This document shows, piece by piece, positions 44,221 through 54,043 of a DNA stretch of 64,000 bases. Source of the stretch: Pedobacter sp. MR2016-24 (lineage in GTDB: Bacteria; Bacteroidota; Bacteroidia; Sphingobacteriales; Sphingobacteriaceae). The stretch spans positions 186,001 through 250,000 of the forward strand of contig NZ_JAPIVO010000003.1 in assembly GCF_026239655.1 (NCBI RefSeq). The letters are read 5' to 3'. The stretch's first letter is position 1; each line of letters begins with the position of its first letter. The translations under genes were made by a program, and so were the position numbers. The notes under the pieces were generated by a model that was not told the DNA's origin, did no database searches, and was given only the letters and a program-made list of their open reading frames with translations.

Positions 44221-46815
44221 TTACTTTTTCTTAGCTACAGGCTTTTTAGCTGCAGCTTTCTTTTTCGGAGCTGCTTTAGTTCCGTCAGCTTTAGCCGCTG
44301 CTTTCTTCCTTGGCGCTTTAGGCTCGAAAGCATTTGGCAATTGTTCTACAATCAGTTTTTTAACTTCTTCCAGTGGAAGGACAGCAAGCTCCTCTGGTGT
44401 ATATTTATCATTCGTAGCCGGGTTTTTACGCAGCTTCAGCATTTCTTTGCCAAAACGGATGAATGGTCCCCATCTGCCATTTTCTATAGCTATTTTCTCC
44501 ACAGCCCAGGTTTGTATAAACCTGTTGGCTTCTTTTTCTACTTTTTTATCAATCAATTCTTTGATATCACTATCAGAAAGATTATCGAAGTCATATGCCT
44601 TAGGCACATTGATAAATAAGTCATTCCATTTGATGAAAGGGCCAAAACGACCAGTTCCTTTTGTCACCGGCAGATTTTCATAATGCGCAACAGGTGCATC
44701 AGCAACGATTTTTTCTGATATAATTTCTATCGCACGATTTTGGCCGACCGACAAAGGATCTTCATTTTTAGGGATAGAGATATAGGTTTCACCCCATTTT
44801 ACATAAGGACCAAAGCGACCTACACCAACTGAAACTTCTTTATCCTGGTAATTTTCCAGCTGGAAAGGCAATCTGAATTGCTCTAACGCTTCTTCGAGGC
44901 TGACGGTACCAACGGACTGATTTTTTGCCAGACTTGCATAACGAGGTTTTTCTTCATCGTCATTCTGGCCAATCTGTACAAGCGGGCCGAACTTACCTAC
45001 TTTAGCATAAACGTTTTTGCCACTGACCGGATCAATTCCCAGTAAACGCTCACCATTGGCGCGTTCAGCCGTTTCTGTGGTTACCTCAACTTCTTTATGG
45101 AAAGGCGTATAAAAAGCATGCAGCATTTTAGTCCAGTTTTGCAGACCTTGTGCAATTTCGTCAAATTCCTTTTCTACGTTTGCAGTGAAGTTAAAATCTA
45201 CGATACCTTTAAAATGCTCCACAAGGAAGTCATTTACCACTTCACCAATATCTGTAGGGAATAATTTAGATTTCTCTGCCCCGGTAATCTCCGTTTTTAT
45301 TTCCTTTGTTACTTTGCCGCCTTCCAGCACAATCGCTCCGAAAGAACGCTGTCTGCCATCTCTATCTTCTTTAACCACGTAACCGCGGTTTTGAATAGTG
45401 GAGATAGTTGGTGCATAAGTAGACGGTCTGCCGATACCTAATTCTTCCAGTTTTTTTACCAGACTGGCCTCTGTATATCTTGCAGGCGGACGAGAGAAAC
45501 GCTCCGTTGCGTGCATTGCGGTTAAAGATAAATCCTGACCATTTGCAAGGGGAGGGAGAATATTTTCATTGTCACCATCCTCATGGTCATCATCATCACT
45601 TGATTCCAGGTAAACCTTTAGGAAACCATCAAATTTCATGACTTCGCCTTCAGCAACCAGGTGTTCTTTTCGCGTGCTTGGCGCAATATGTGCAGTAGTT
45701 TTTTCGAACAAAGCTTCACTCATCTGGGAGGCGATTGCTCTTTTCCAGATCAGTTCATATAAACGCTGCTCAGAACTGTCTCCGGTAACCGTATGCTGAT
45801 CGAAATAAGTAGGACGGATGGCCTCGTGAGCTTCCTGTGCGCCAGCAGATTTTGTTTTATACGTACGCGGAAAATGATATTTATCCCCGTAAGCAGATTT
45901 AATTTCATTTGCAGCGGCCGTTAAAGCAGTCTCAGATAAATTGACTGAATCGGTACGCATATAAGTGATTTTACCACTCTCATAAAGACGCTGGGCAACC
46001 TGCATGGTTCTTGAAACCGGGAAGCCCAGTTTTCTCGAAGCTTCCTGTTGCAATGTAGAGGTCGTAAAAGGTGCTGCCGGGTTACGTTTTGCCGGCTTTG
46101 TTTCCAGACTGGTCACTTTAAATGAAGCAGCAACACAATCCTGCAGGAATTTCTCCGCATCAGCTTCGTTTTCGAAACGTTGCGGCAATTCTGCCTTTAC
46201 CTGTTCTTTGCCTTTGCTGGTACTGAACTTTGCCGTTATCTTATAAGCAGCCGCAGCGTTGAACTTATTTACCTCTCGCTCTCTGTCTACAATCAGACGA
46301 ACAGCTACAGATTGTACACGTCCGGCGGAAAGTGAGGGCTTGATCTTTTTCCATAATACCGGAGAAAGTTCGAAACCTACCAATCGGTCAAGCACACGCC
46401 TGGCTTGCTGAGCATTCACTAAATTATAATCTATAGTTCTCGGAGAATCTATAGCTTTAAGGATAGCAGGTTTAGTAATCTCATGAAAAACAATACGCTT
46501 TGTTTTCTCTTCTTTTAGTCCCAATGTTTCATAAAGATGCCATGAAATAGCTTCTCCTTCACGGTCCTCATCGGATGCGAGCCATACCATTTCGGCTTCT
46601 TTCGCAAGTTTCTTTAGTTCTGCTACCAATTGCTTTTTATCAGCAGGCACCTCGTAAGTTTGAGCGAAATTATTGGAGATATCAATCCCCATGTCGCCCT
46701 TAATCAAGTCACGGATATGCCCGTAGCTGGATTTGACAAGAAAATCTTTGCCCAAATATCCTTCTATTGTCTTCGCTTTCGCAGGTGATTCAACTATTAA
46801 TAAATTTTTAGCCAT
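44221..46815 (-). CDS. topA: DNA topoisomerase I
   Basis: An 864-aa type IA topoisomerase that relaxes negative supercoils. It has an N-terminal Toprim domain (LIVESPAKAKTIEGYLG; acidic DEDREGEAISWHL) and the catalytic Tyr285 in ITYMRTDSVNLS. The core continues to about residue 590. Instead of Cys4 zinc fingers, the C-terminus has several repeats of the form GxFGPxVxxG/WG..., followed by a Lys/Ala-rich DNA-binding tail (about 825-864). This is the usual form in Bacteroidota. Divergent from the glutathione peroxidase gene. Confidence 0.97.
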   Translation of the reverse strand: MAKNLLIVESPAKAKTIEGYLGKDFLVKSSYGHIRDLIKGDMGIDISNNFAQTYEVPADKKQLVAELKKLAKEAEMVWLASDEDREGEAISWHLYETLGLKEEKTKRIVFHEITKPAILKAIDSPRTIDYNLVNAQQARRVLDRLVGFELSPVLWKKIKPSLSAGRVQSVAVRLIVDREREVNKFNAAAAYKITAKFSTSKGKEQVKAELPQRFENEADAEKFLQDCVAASFKVTSLETKPAKRNPAAPFTTSTLQQEASRKLGFPVSRTMQVAQRLYESGKITYMRTDSVNLSETALTAAANEIKSAYGDKYHFPRTYKTKSAGAQEAHEAIRPTYFDQHTVTGDSSEQRLYELIWKRAIASQMSEALFEKTTAHIAPSTRKEHLVAEGEVMKFDGFLKVYLESSDDDDHEDGDNENILPPLANGQDLSLTAMHATERFSRPPARYTEASLVKKLEELGIGRPSTYAPTISTIQNRGYVVKEDRDGRQRSFGAIVLEGGKVTKEIKTEITGAEKSKLFPTDIGEVVNDFLVEHFKGIVDFNFTANVEKEFDEIAQGLQNWTKMLHAFYTPFHKEVEVTTETAERANGERLLGIDPVSGKNVYAKVGKFGPLVQIGQNDDEEKPRYASLAKNQSVGTVSLEEALEQFRLPFQLENYQDKEVSVGVGRFGPYVKWGETYISIPKNEDPLSVGQNRAIEIISEKIVADAPVAHYENLPVTKGTGRFGPFIKWNDLFINVPKAYDFDNLSDSDIKELIDKKVEKEANRFIQTWAVEKIAIENGRWGPFIRFGKEMLKLRKNPATNDKYTPEELAVLPLEEVKKLIVEQLPNAFEPKAPRKKAAAKADGTKAAPKKKAAAKKPVAKKK

Positions 46816-47040
46816 TCAGAACGTTTTTCTGCAAATAAAACTATAAATAAGCCTAAAATCAAAATTCTATCAAGATTTAATATGAAAAGATTAAACCTGT
46901 GTAGTAATTTTAACCATAATTAACGACGTCAGAGGCCTATTTTTCCACCTAAATTCAGGCTTTATTATTTAAGTTTACGGTAGGATTATAAAGTCCTGAA
47001 AATTTTGTCCATATATTCGTCATAACAAAAATCAGAAATC

Positions 47041-47550
47041 ATGAATACATTATTAATTCTATTCAGTTTATTATTTACCCCGCCTCAAAGCATTTACGAT
47101 TTCACTATCAAAACTATTGACGGTAAAGAAGTTAAGCTGTCGAAATTTAAAGGTAAAAAAATCTTAATTGTAAATACTGCTTCGAAATGCGGTTATACAC
47201 CACAGTATGAAGATTTGGAGAAATTGCATCAGCAATATGGGAAAGATGTCGTATTGATAGGCTTCCCGGCGGGCAATTTTGGTGGCCAGGAATTAGCTAC
47301 CAATTCAGAGATTCAGGATTTTTGTAAAAAGAATTTTGGCGTTACGTTTTTATTGAGTGAAAAAGTAAGTGTTAAAGGAAATGACATTAATCCGATTTTC
47401 AAATATCTTACATCCGCAACCAATCCTGATTTTACTGGTGATATCAACTGGAACTTCGAGAAATTCCTGATCAATGAAAAAGGTCAGCTTGTTCACCGTT
47501 TCCGTTCCAAAGTAACACCAATGAGTACTGAACTGACAAAAAACTTGTAA
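47041..47550 (+). CDS. Glutathione peroxidase-like thiol peroxidase
   Basis: A 169-aa Cys-type GPx. The peroxidatic Cys50 sits in NTASKCGYTPQYEDL, Gln83 in GNFGGQE, Trp137 in DINWNFEKFL and a probable resolving Cys95 in QDFCKKNFGVTF. It is expected to reduce hydroperoxides using thioredoxin rather than glutathione. A short hydrophobic N-terminus (MNTLLILFSLLFTPPQS) could be a signal or anchor, so an envelope location is possible. An intrinsic terminator follows. Confidence 0.92.
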   Translation: MNTLLILFSLLFTPPQSIYDFTIKTIDGKEVKLSKFKGKKILIVNTASKCGYTPQYEDLEKLHQQYGKDVVLIGFPAGNFGGQELATNSEIQDFCKKNFGVTFLLSEKVSVKGNDINPIFKYLTSATNPDFTGDINWNFEKFLINEKGQLVHRFRSKVTPMSTELTKNL

Positions 47551-47594
47551 CAATATTGTATAAATAGCCATTAAACCGGCTTTTATGATGAATC

Positions 47595-47628
47595 AGAGAA
47601 ATCTTTAACAGAGATTTCTCTTTTTTTT
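47595..47628 (+). terminator. Intrinsic terminator of the glutathione peroxidase gene
   Basis: A 10-bp stem (47595-47604 with 47612-47621), 7-nt loop and a run of eight T. Confidence 0.92.
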
Positions 47629-47652
47629 AGCCCCGTTTTTATTGTTTTAAAC

Positions 47653-47660
47653 TAGATTTG
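47653..47660 (+). promoter_or_regulatory. -7 element for the 5'-nucleotidase gene pair
   Basis: TAGATTTG matches TAnnTTTG exactly, 17 bp before the start codon of the first gene, implying a very short leader. Confidence 0.5.
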
Positions 47661-47677
47661 TGGCCTAATTATAAGAT

Positions 47678-48436
47678 ATGCGGATAGCTATACAGTTCAG
47701 GATAATCGTACTTTCAGCAGTGTCAGTATTTTTATTTTCCTGTTCATCAAATTATAAGCTGATAAATGCAAGACGGGTTTTGTATCCCATCAGCCCAAGT
47801 CTAGCTGCAGATAGTACAATCATCAAAACATATCTTCCTTACAAGCTGAAGATGGATGCTCAGATGAATGCCGTAATAGGTTACTCCGCTATTGCCCTTA
47901 CCAAAACTTCCGTTGGGGGTGAATCGCTTTTAGGCAACTTCTTTTCCGATGCGACATTACATGAAGCACGGAAAACTTATCCTGATATTGATTTTGCGAT
48001 GCCCAGTACTAATGGGGGCTTGCGTAATGATCTTCCTTTAGGTGCGATCACCCTGGCCAATGTATTTGAATTGATGCCTTTCGAAAATGAACTGATCGTC
48101 TTTGAGCTAAACGGCTCCTCAGTTCAGTCGCTGATGAATATGATTGCAAAAAGTAAGGGCCAGCCGGTTTCAGGTATCACCATAAAAATTACAGATAGAA
48201 AACCTGTAGAGGTATTCATCAATGGAAAACCATTTGATCCGTCTAAAAGTTACCGGGTACTCACATCAGACTATATCGCCGGTGGGGGTGATGATGTCAA
48301 CAGTTTTAAAAACCCCGTTAAATCTACTATTGTTGGTTTAAAGGTTAGGGATGCACTGATTCAATATATTAAAGAACAGCAGGCATCAGGTAAAAAGATC
48401 AACTCAATATTAGACAGGAGGGTTACAAATGATTAA
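47678..48436 (+). CDS. Lipoprotein with 5'-nucleotidase C-terminal (substrate-binding) domain
   Basis: 252 aa with a lipobox-like FLFSC (Cys22). The domain matches the C-terminal half of UshA/YfkN-type 5'-nucleotidases: GNFFSDATLHEAR, the substrate loop STNGGLRNDLP and the final SDYIAGGGDDVNSF. It has no metal site of its own and therefore needs the metallophosphatase encoded by the next gene, whose start it overlaps by 8 bp. Together they probably release phosphate and nucleosides from nucleotides outside the cytoplasm. Confidence 0.9.
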   Translation: MRIAIQFRIIVLSAVSVFLFSCSSNYKLINARRVLYPISPSLAADSTIIKTYLPYKLKMDAQMNAVIGYSAIALTKTSVGGESLLGNFFSDATLHEARKTYPDIDFAMPSTNGGLRNDLPLGAITLANVFELMPFENELIVFELNGSSVQSLMNMIAKSKGQPVSGITIKITDRKPVEVFINGKPFDPSKSYRVLTSDYIAGGGDDVNSFKNPVKSTIVGLKVRDALIQYIKEQQASGKKINSILDRRVTND

Positions 48437-49361
48437 TCGCAGAAAATTTATTAAAGCCGGGGTTATCACGGCAACAGCAGCGGCGCTGAGTATTGATTCC
48501 CTGGATGCACTTGCCAGCGGATCCGTCAAAAAACTAACCATTCTCCACACCAATGATGTGCATAGCCGGATAGAACCTTTTCCGATGGATGGTTCCAGAA
48601 ACCAGGGGCTTGGCGGCGTGGCCCGCAGATCTGCACTGATAAAAAAAATAAGGTCTGAGGAAGCTAATGTTTTGCTTCTTGATGCAGGCGATATTTTTCA
48701 GGGCACGCCCTATTTTAACCTCTATGGCGGAGAACTGGAAATTAAGCTGATGAGCGACATGCGCTATGATGCTGCCACAATGGGCAACCATGACTTTGAT
48801 AATGGACTGGAGGGCTTCTATAAGCAGCTGCCGCATGCAAACTTCCCTATCCTGGTCAGTAACTATGATTTTTCGGATACAATTATGCATCAATCGACTC
48901 AGCCCTATAAAATTTTTACCAAACAGGGCTTAAAAATAGGGGTATTCGGGATAGGTATAGAACTGAAAGGATTGGTTGGCGATAAAAACTACGGGGCGAC
49001 AGTCTACCTTGATCCGGTTCAAAAAGCAAATGAGGTAGCAGCTTTATTAAAAAATGAGTTGAAATGTGATCTGGTGATCTGCCTGTCACACCTGGGTTAT
49101 AAATATAGTGACAATAGAATGTCTGACCAGATACTGGCGGCGGAGAATGAGCACATTGATCTGATTATCGGGGGACATACACATACATTCCTGCAGCAGC
49201 CCCAGGATGTCAAAAATAAAGCGGGGCGGATAACCACCATTAACCAGGTTGGTTTTGCAGGAATAAATTTAGGAAGGCTGGATTATTATTTTGAACAGTA
49301 CAGAGGAAAGAAGTTAATCACTTCTTCACCCTATACCATTTCTAATGATGCTGATATTTAA
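48429..49361 (+). CDS. Exported metallophosphatase, 5'-nucleotidase N-terminal domain
   Basis: 310 aa with a Tat-like leader (NRRKFIKAGVITATAAALS). Calcineurin-type metal-binding motifs in order: ILHTNDVHSR (Asp/His), DAGDIFQGTP, MGNHDFDNG, CLSHLGYK and GGHTHTFL. This is the catalytic half of a 5'-nucleotidase; the substrate-binding half is the preceding gene. Translation is coupled by the 8-bp overlap. It ends exactly where convergent mnmA ends. Confidence 0.92.
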   Translation: MINRRKFIKAGVITATAAALSIDSLDALASGSVKKLTILHTNDVHSRIEPFPMDGSRNQGLGGVARRSALIKKIRSEEANVLLLDAGDIFQGTPYFNLYGGELEIKLMSDMRYDAATMGNHDFDNGLEGFYKQLPHANFPILVSNYDFSDTIMHQSTQPYKIFTKQGLKIGVFGIGIELKGLVGDKNYGATVYLDPVQKANEVAALLKNELKCDLVICLSHLGYKYSDNRMSDQILAAENEHIDLIIGGHTHTFLQQPQDVKNKAGRITTINQVGFAGINLGRLDYYFEQYRGKKLITSSPYTISNDADI

Positions 49362-50453
49362 TTAGCAGAGAAAACCACCCCCTAAAAGGTCATTTCCCTC
49401 ATAAAACACGGCGGATTGCCCCGGGGCAATAGCGGATACGTTGTGATCAAATACCACACGCATTCTGTCTTTTTCCTGCACAATAGTACTTAACATACCC
49501 GCATCTTTGTAACGGATTTTAGTGATTACATTATCCATCGGTTCTAATATGTTTTCATATTTAACCAGGTTTACGTTACGCACCATCGCTTCGCGTCTTT
49601 CCAGTTCGTCTGCACGGCCTAAAACAACGGTATTACTTTCCGGCATAATCTGCGTAACAAACATAGGTTCGCCAAATGCTACTCCTAATCCTTTACGCTG
49701 ACCTATGGTATAAAAAGGATAACCTTTATGCTGACCAATCACCATACCATCTTTAGTGATAAAGTTACCACCAGCTACTCTGTCTTCCAGGTCACCCACT
49801 TTATGTTTTAGAAAAGCACGGTAGTCATTATCCGGCACAAAGCAAATCTCATAGCTCTCACTTTTTTTAGCCAGCTCTTCCTGTCCCATATCTAAAGCCA
49901 TCTGTCTGATATCTGCTTTAGCAAATGAGCCTAAAGGAAACTGCGTACGTGCTAAATTTTCCTGAGAAACCCCCCATAATACATAGGATTGATCTTTGTT
50001 TTCGTCCAGTCCTTTAGAAATTACGTGCCGGCCATTCTCATGTTGTCTTACATTCGCATAGTGACCGGTAGCAATAAATTCACAATCCAGTTTATTGGCG
50101 CGTTTTAATAAAGCCTCCCATTTGATATGCGTATTACACAGTACACATGGATTTGGTGTGCGGCCGGCGAGATATTCATCAACAAAATTATCAATTACAA
50201 AATCACCAAACTCATCCCTGATATCTAATATATAATGCGGAAAACCGTAGTTCACCGCTAAGGTCCGGGCATCATTGATACTGTCAAGGCTGCAGCATCC
50301 AGTTTCCTTACTACTGCTGCCGGATGTAGAGTAGTCCCAGGTCTTCATGGTCAAACCAATAACTTCATATCCCTGTTCATGTAACATCACTGCTGCAACT
50401 GAACTATCTACACCGCCACTCATGGCTACCAAAATTCTACCTCTTTTACTCAT
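49362..50453 (-). CDS. mnmA: tRNA 2-thiouridylase
   Basis: 363 aa. MnmA puts the 2-thio group on wobble U34 of tRNA-Lys, -Glu and -Gln; a tRNA-Lys(TTT) substrate is encoded in this window. Seen are the PP-loop SGGVDSS (12-18), catalytic Cys103 in NPCVLCN and Cys204 in SYEICFVPD, and the TRMU-type C-terminal barrels. The length is normal. Divergent from the GH92 gene. Confidence 0.97.
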   Translation of the reverse strand: MSKRGRILVAMSGGVDSSVAAVMLHEQGYEVIGLTMKTWDYSTSGSSSKETGCCSLDSINDARTLAVNYGFPHYILDIRDEFGDFVIDNFVDEYLAGRTPNPCVLCNTHIKWEALLKRANKLDCEFIATGHYANVRQHENGRHVISKGLDENKDQSYVLWGVSQENLARTQFPLGSFAKADIRQMALDMGQEELAKKSESYEICFVPDNDYRAFLKHKVGDLEDRVAGGNFITKDGMVIGQHKGYPFYTIGQRKGLGVAFGEPMFVTQIMPESNTVVLGRADELERREAMVRNVNLVKYENILEPMDNVITKIRYKDAGMLSTIVQEKDRMRVVFDHNVSAIAPGQSAVFYEGNDLLGGGFLC

Positions 50454-50636
50454 CTTGTTTTAATATGATGCAAAAATAGCTGATTTTTACAATTATTCGT
50501 ATTTTCCGCAGTCAGTCTCTTGTAAAAAGGTTCTTAAGAATTTTCAATTAATCGATATAGCAAAGCCATTAATGGGGTTTTTAACAATTATGTTATATAT
50601 TAGGCGTTTAAAAAAACAACACAAACCTTTCAACGA

Positions 50637-52922
50637 ATGAAACAAAACCTATTTTACAGTTTACTTTTTCTCCCTTTCCTGGCAAATGCACAGCAGGATC
50701 TGGTAAAATATGTGAAACCTATTATCGGAACCCAAAAGATGGGCCATACTTATCCTGGTGCTACCGTACCTTTTGGTGCCGTTCAACTAAGTCCGGAGAC
50801 AGATACGATATCGTATGAACTGAACGGAAAGTACAATGGGGATGTGTATAAATATTGTGCCGGTTATAAATATGAAGATAAAACAATTGTAGGATTCAGT
50901 CACACTCACTTCAGTGGTACCGGACATTCAGATCTTGGGGATTTTCTGATTATGCCGACTCAGGGAAAACTTCAAATGAACCCCGGTACGGCAAGTGACC
51001 CAAAGAGCGGATTTCGCTCTGCGTTTTCTCATCAGAATGAGGTGGCTGAAGCGGGTTATTATAAGGTTAAACTGGATGATGATCATATTCTTGCAGAATT
51101 GACTGCAACGAAAAGAGTAGGTATGCATCAATATACTTTTCCAAAATCAGATCAGTCTCACATCATTCTGGATCTGATGTCCGGCATCTACAATTATCAG
51201 GAAAAAAATGTGTGGACTTACGTTCGGGTAGTGAATGATAGTTTAATCACAGGCTACCGGCAGACCAATGGATGGGCGAGAACACGTACGGTATACTTTG
51301 CGATGTCTTTCTCGAAGCCATTCAAACAATACGGGCAAAAGAATTATGATACCAAACAGCCTTACCGCGGTTTCTGGGGAAAATTCGATCAAACGAAAAA
51401 CTTCCCGGAGATAGCCGGAAAACAGATCCGTATGTATTTTGATTTTAGTACTACGGAACAGGAAAAGGTAAAAATTAAATTTGCCATCTCCCCGGTAAGC
51501 CAGGAAAATGCTGTAGAAAATATGCGTACTGAACTACCGGGATGGGACTTTAACCAGGTAAAAAAACAGGCACAGGACGATTGGAATAAGGAGCTGAACA
51601 AAATCAATATCAATACTTCGGAAGACAACAAGGTAAACTTCTATACTTCCATGTATCATGCGTTTATCAATCCGACGACTTACCAGGATGTGAACGGTGA
51701 ATATAAAGGACTTGACCAGGGCGTACATAAAGCAGATGGCTTCACCAACTATACTACGTTTTCTTTGTGGGATACCTACAGGGCCCTGCATCCTTTTTTC
51801 AATATACTGCAGCCTTCCCGTAGTAATGACATGGTGAAATCTATGATTACCCACTATGACCAGAGTGCTTACAAAATGCTGCCGGTATGGTCGCACTATG
51901 CGAATGATAACTGGTGTATGAGTGGCTATCACAGTGTTTCTGTAGTGACTGATGCAATTATAAAAGGTGTTTACAAAGGCGATCCGGAAGCGGCTTTACA
52001 GGCCTGTATTGTAACCTCTAACCACAGAGATTATGAAGGTACAGGTGATTATATTGATAAAGGTTTTATACCGGCAGAAAAAAGCGGCACCTCAATTTCA
52101 AATACTCTAGAATATGCTTATGATGACTGGTGCATTGCTCAGCTTGCTAAAAAACTAAATAAACAAGCTATCTACCAGGAATATATGAAGCGCTCAGGCA
52201 ACTGGGAAAACAACTTTGATCAAAGTACCGGTTTTATGCGCGCAAAAATGGCTGATGGTACTTTTCAAAAGAAATTTGATGTGATGAGTACTCATGGTCA
52301 GGGCTTTATTGAGGGAAATTCCTGGAACTACAGTTTCTTTGTCCCACAAAATCCCGCATTACTGATTGAGCGCATGGGCGGTAAGGACAGATTTGCTAAA
52401 CGTTTGGATACGCTGTTTACCATGCATTTACCTGATGAATTTTTCGCTGATACCGAAGATATTACCAGGGAAGGAATAATTGGCGGTTATGTGCACGGTA
52501 ATGAACCAGCGCATCATGTTGCTTATCTGTACAACTGGACCAATCAACCCTGGAAAACACAGGCCCGTGTACGCATGATTTTGAAGATGCAGTATAAAAA
52601 TGCACCTGATGGTCTTGGTGGAAACGATGACTGTGGACAAATGAGTGCGTGGTACATGTTTTCATCTATGGGTTTCTATCCTGTGGCTCCTGGATCGGAT
52701 GAATATTCTTTGGGTAGTCCAGCTCTTAAATCGGCCACTATTCAATTAGAAAACGGGAAAACATTTGCTATTGATGCTATCAATCAGAGCGAGAAAAATG
52801 TTTATGTTCAAAAAGTTTTGTTGAATGGAAAAGTGATTAGCAATCATACGATTAAACATAGTGACATTACCAATGGTGGTAAGCTGACATTTTATATGTC
52901 TGGCAAACCGGCTGCTAAGTAA
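50637..52922 (+). CDS. GH92 alpha-1,2-mannosidase
   Basis: A 761-aa exported calcium-dependent exo-alpha-mannosidase, predicted to trim terminal mannose from high-mannose glycans or mannan. Signal peptide to about ANAQ (residue 19). The N-terminal beta-sandwich shows KYVKPIIGTQKMGHTYPGA and FSHTHFSGTGHSD. The (alpha/alpha)6 barrel shows VHGNEPAHHVAYLYNW with the conserved acid Glu623 and GGNDDCGQMSAWY. It stands alone with its own hairpin terminator and no susCD next to it. Confidence 0.93.
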   Translation: MKQNLFYSLLFLPFLANAQQDLVKYVKPIIGTQKMGHTYPGATVPFGAVQLSPETDTISYELNGKYNGDVYKYCAGYKYEDKTIVGFSHTHFSGTGHSDLGDFLIMPTQGKLQMNPGTASDPKSGFRSAFSHQNEVAEAGYYKVKLDDDHILAELTATKRVGMHQYTFPKSDQSHIILDLMSGIYNYQEKNVWTYVRVVNDSLITGYRQTNGWARTRTVYFAMSFSKPFKQYGQKNYDTKQPYRGFWGKFDQTKNFPEIAGKQIRMYFDFSTTEQEKVKIKFAISPVSQENAVENMRTELPGWDFNQVKKQAQDDWNKELNKININTSEDNKVNFYTSMYHAFINPTTYQDVNGEYKGLDQGVHKADGFTNYTTFSLWDTYRALHPFFNILQPSRSNDMVKSMITHYDQSAYKMLPVWSHYANDNWCMSGYHSVSVVTDAIIKGVYKGDPEAALQACIVTSNHRDYEGTGDYIDKGFIPAEKSGTSISNTLEYAYDDWCIAQLAKKLNKQAIYQEYMKRSGNWENNFDQSTGFMRAKMADGTFQKKFDVMSTHGQGFIEGNSWNYSFFVPQNPALLIERMGGKDRFAKRLDTLFTMHLPDEFFADTEDITREGIIGGYVHGNEPAHHVAYLYNWTNQPWKTQARVRMILKMQYKNAPDGLGGNDDCGQMSAWYMFSSMGFYPVAPGSDEYSLGSPALKSATIQLENGKTFAIDAINQSEKNVYVQKVLLNGKVISNHTIKHSDITNGGKLTFYMSGKPAAK

Positions 52923-52944
52923 AGGGGGGAGTTTCTTTAATTAT

Positions 52945-53031
52945 AAAAAGCCTATGCGCTTCGCGTGCTGGAACATATGCCTGAAGAGGCAAAATTCTCA
53001 GGCGCCCGAAGCGCATAGGCTTTTTTATGCT
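52945..53031 (+). terminator. Long composite hairpin/terminator after the GH92 gene
   Basis: Perfect 19-bp arms (52945-52963 with 53007-53025) containing AAGCCTATGCGCTTCG, enclosing 43 nt that contain an inner 6-bp stem (GCCTGA with TCAGGC), followed by a T-run. Much larger than the other terminators in the window. Confidence 0.85.
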
Positions 53032-53256
53032 GTTCATCACCTGAAGAGTATCCGAAAGAGAGAAAGAAAAAACAACACACCTTGAAATATATTGGTTTTT
53101 ATTCCGTTTAGAGTGCGGTTCAAAGGTCTGGGGGAGGAAGGAAATAGTTTGTTACTGGAGAAAGGCATTCCAGGGCTCATTCAAAGCCTGTGCAGCCCTG
53201 AAGCAGCAAAATTTATTTCTTTTTAATTGCAGTTCCTCAATTTATTTCTAGCTTTA
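53032..53256. promoter_or_regulatory. Intergenic region upstream of the PAP2 gene
   Basis: No gene is seen. A short inverted repeat, AGGGCT...AGCCCT, lies around 53168-53196. No clear promoter was picked out, although one is expected here because a strong terminator lies upstream. Confidence 0.3.
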
Positions 53257-54018
53257 ATGATGATAATATCCAGAATTACGTTAATTATCCCTCTATTTCT
53301 ATCTTTTTCATTGCATAGTACAGCTCAGGAAACTGACACTGTTAAGGTTTTTAAATCTGATCCGCGACACCAAAAACTTGTGGCCTTTATCCCAGGGGCT
53401 GTAGCGGTTACTTACGGTTTTGTAGCGTTGAACAGCAATTGGTTTAGAAAACTGGATTATCATATTTATGAAAAATTGAATGAAAGGCATCCCGGATATC
53501 ACACTGCAGCAGATGATTATATGCGCTATGTACCAGCGGCGGCAGTGTATGGACTAGATCTCTTAGGTATTAAAGGGAGGAATAACTTTCGGGACAAAAC
53601 AGCGCTGTTACTAATATCAGCAACATTAACCAGTGGTTCTTTACAAATATTGAAAGCGAGCAGCAACAGGATGAGGCCGAGCCGCTTAAATGATTATTCC
53701 TTTCCATCCGGACATACGGCAATGGCATTTGCAGGTGCAGAGTTTTTGCATCAGGAATATGGTGAAAGTTCCATATGGTACAGTGTGGGTGGCTACGGTG
53801 TTGCCACCGCAACAGGTATTTTAAGAATGTATAAAAATGCACACTGGTTTAGCGATGTGGTTGCCGGCGCCGGACTTGGTATATTGTCTACTAAATTTGC
53901 TTATTTTATTTATCCTTCCATACAAAAAATAGTGACCGGGAAAAAGACGTCAAATTTCACGATGTTGCCTGTTTATCAGAATCAGGCAATGGGAATAGCT
54001 ATATCAGGAAAGTTTTAA
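53257..54018 (+). CDS. PAP2-family membrane phosphatase
   Basis: A ~253-aa exported/membrane-associated acid-phosphatase-like protein. Signal peptide MMIISRITLIIPLFLSFSLH with cleavage near STAQ. The three PAP2 motifs are present: K-x6-RP (KASSNRMRPS), PSGH (SFPSGHTAMAFAG) and a degenerate R-x5-H-x3-D (RMYKNAHWFSDVVAG). The substrate may be a lipid phosphate such as undecaprenyl or phosphatidyl-glycerol phosphate. ATG 53257 is used rather than an in-frame TTG at 53227. It probably starts an operon with the next four genes. Confidence 0.88.
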   Translation: MMIISRITLIIPLFLSFSLHSTAQETDTVKVFKSDPRHQKLVAFIPGAVAVTYGFVALNSNWFRKLDYHIYEKLNERHPGYHTAADDYMRYVPAAAVYGLDLLGIKGRNNFRDKTALLLISATLTSGSLQILKASSNRMRPSRLNDYSFPSGHTAMAFAGAEFLHQEYGESSIWYSVGGYGVATATGILRMYKNAHWFSDVVAGAGLGILSTKFAYFIYPSIQKIVTGKKTSNFTMLPVYQNQAMGIAISGKF

Positions 54019-54043
54019 ATATGTTTGCGCAATATTCATAATT

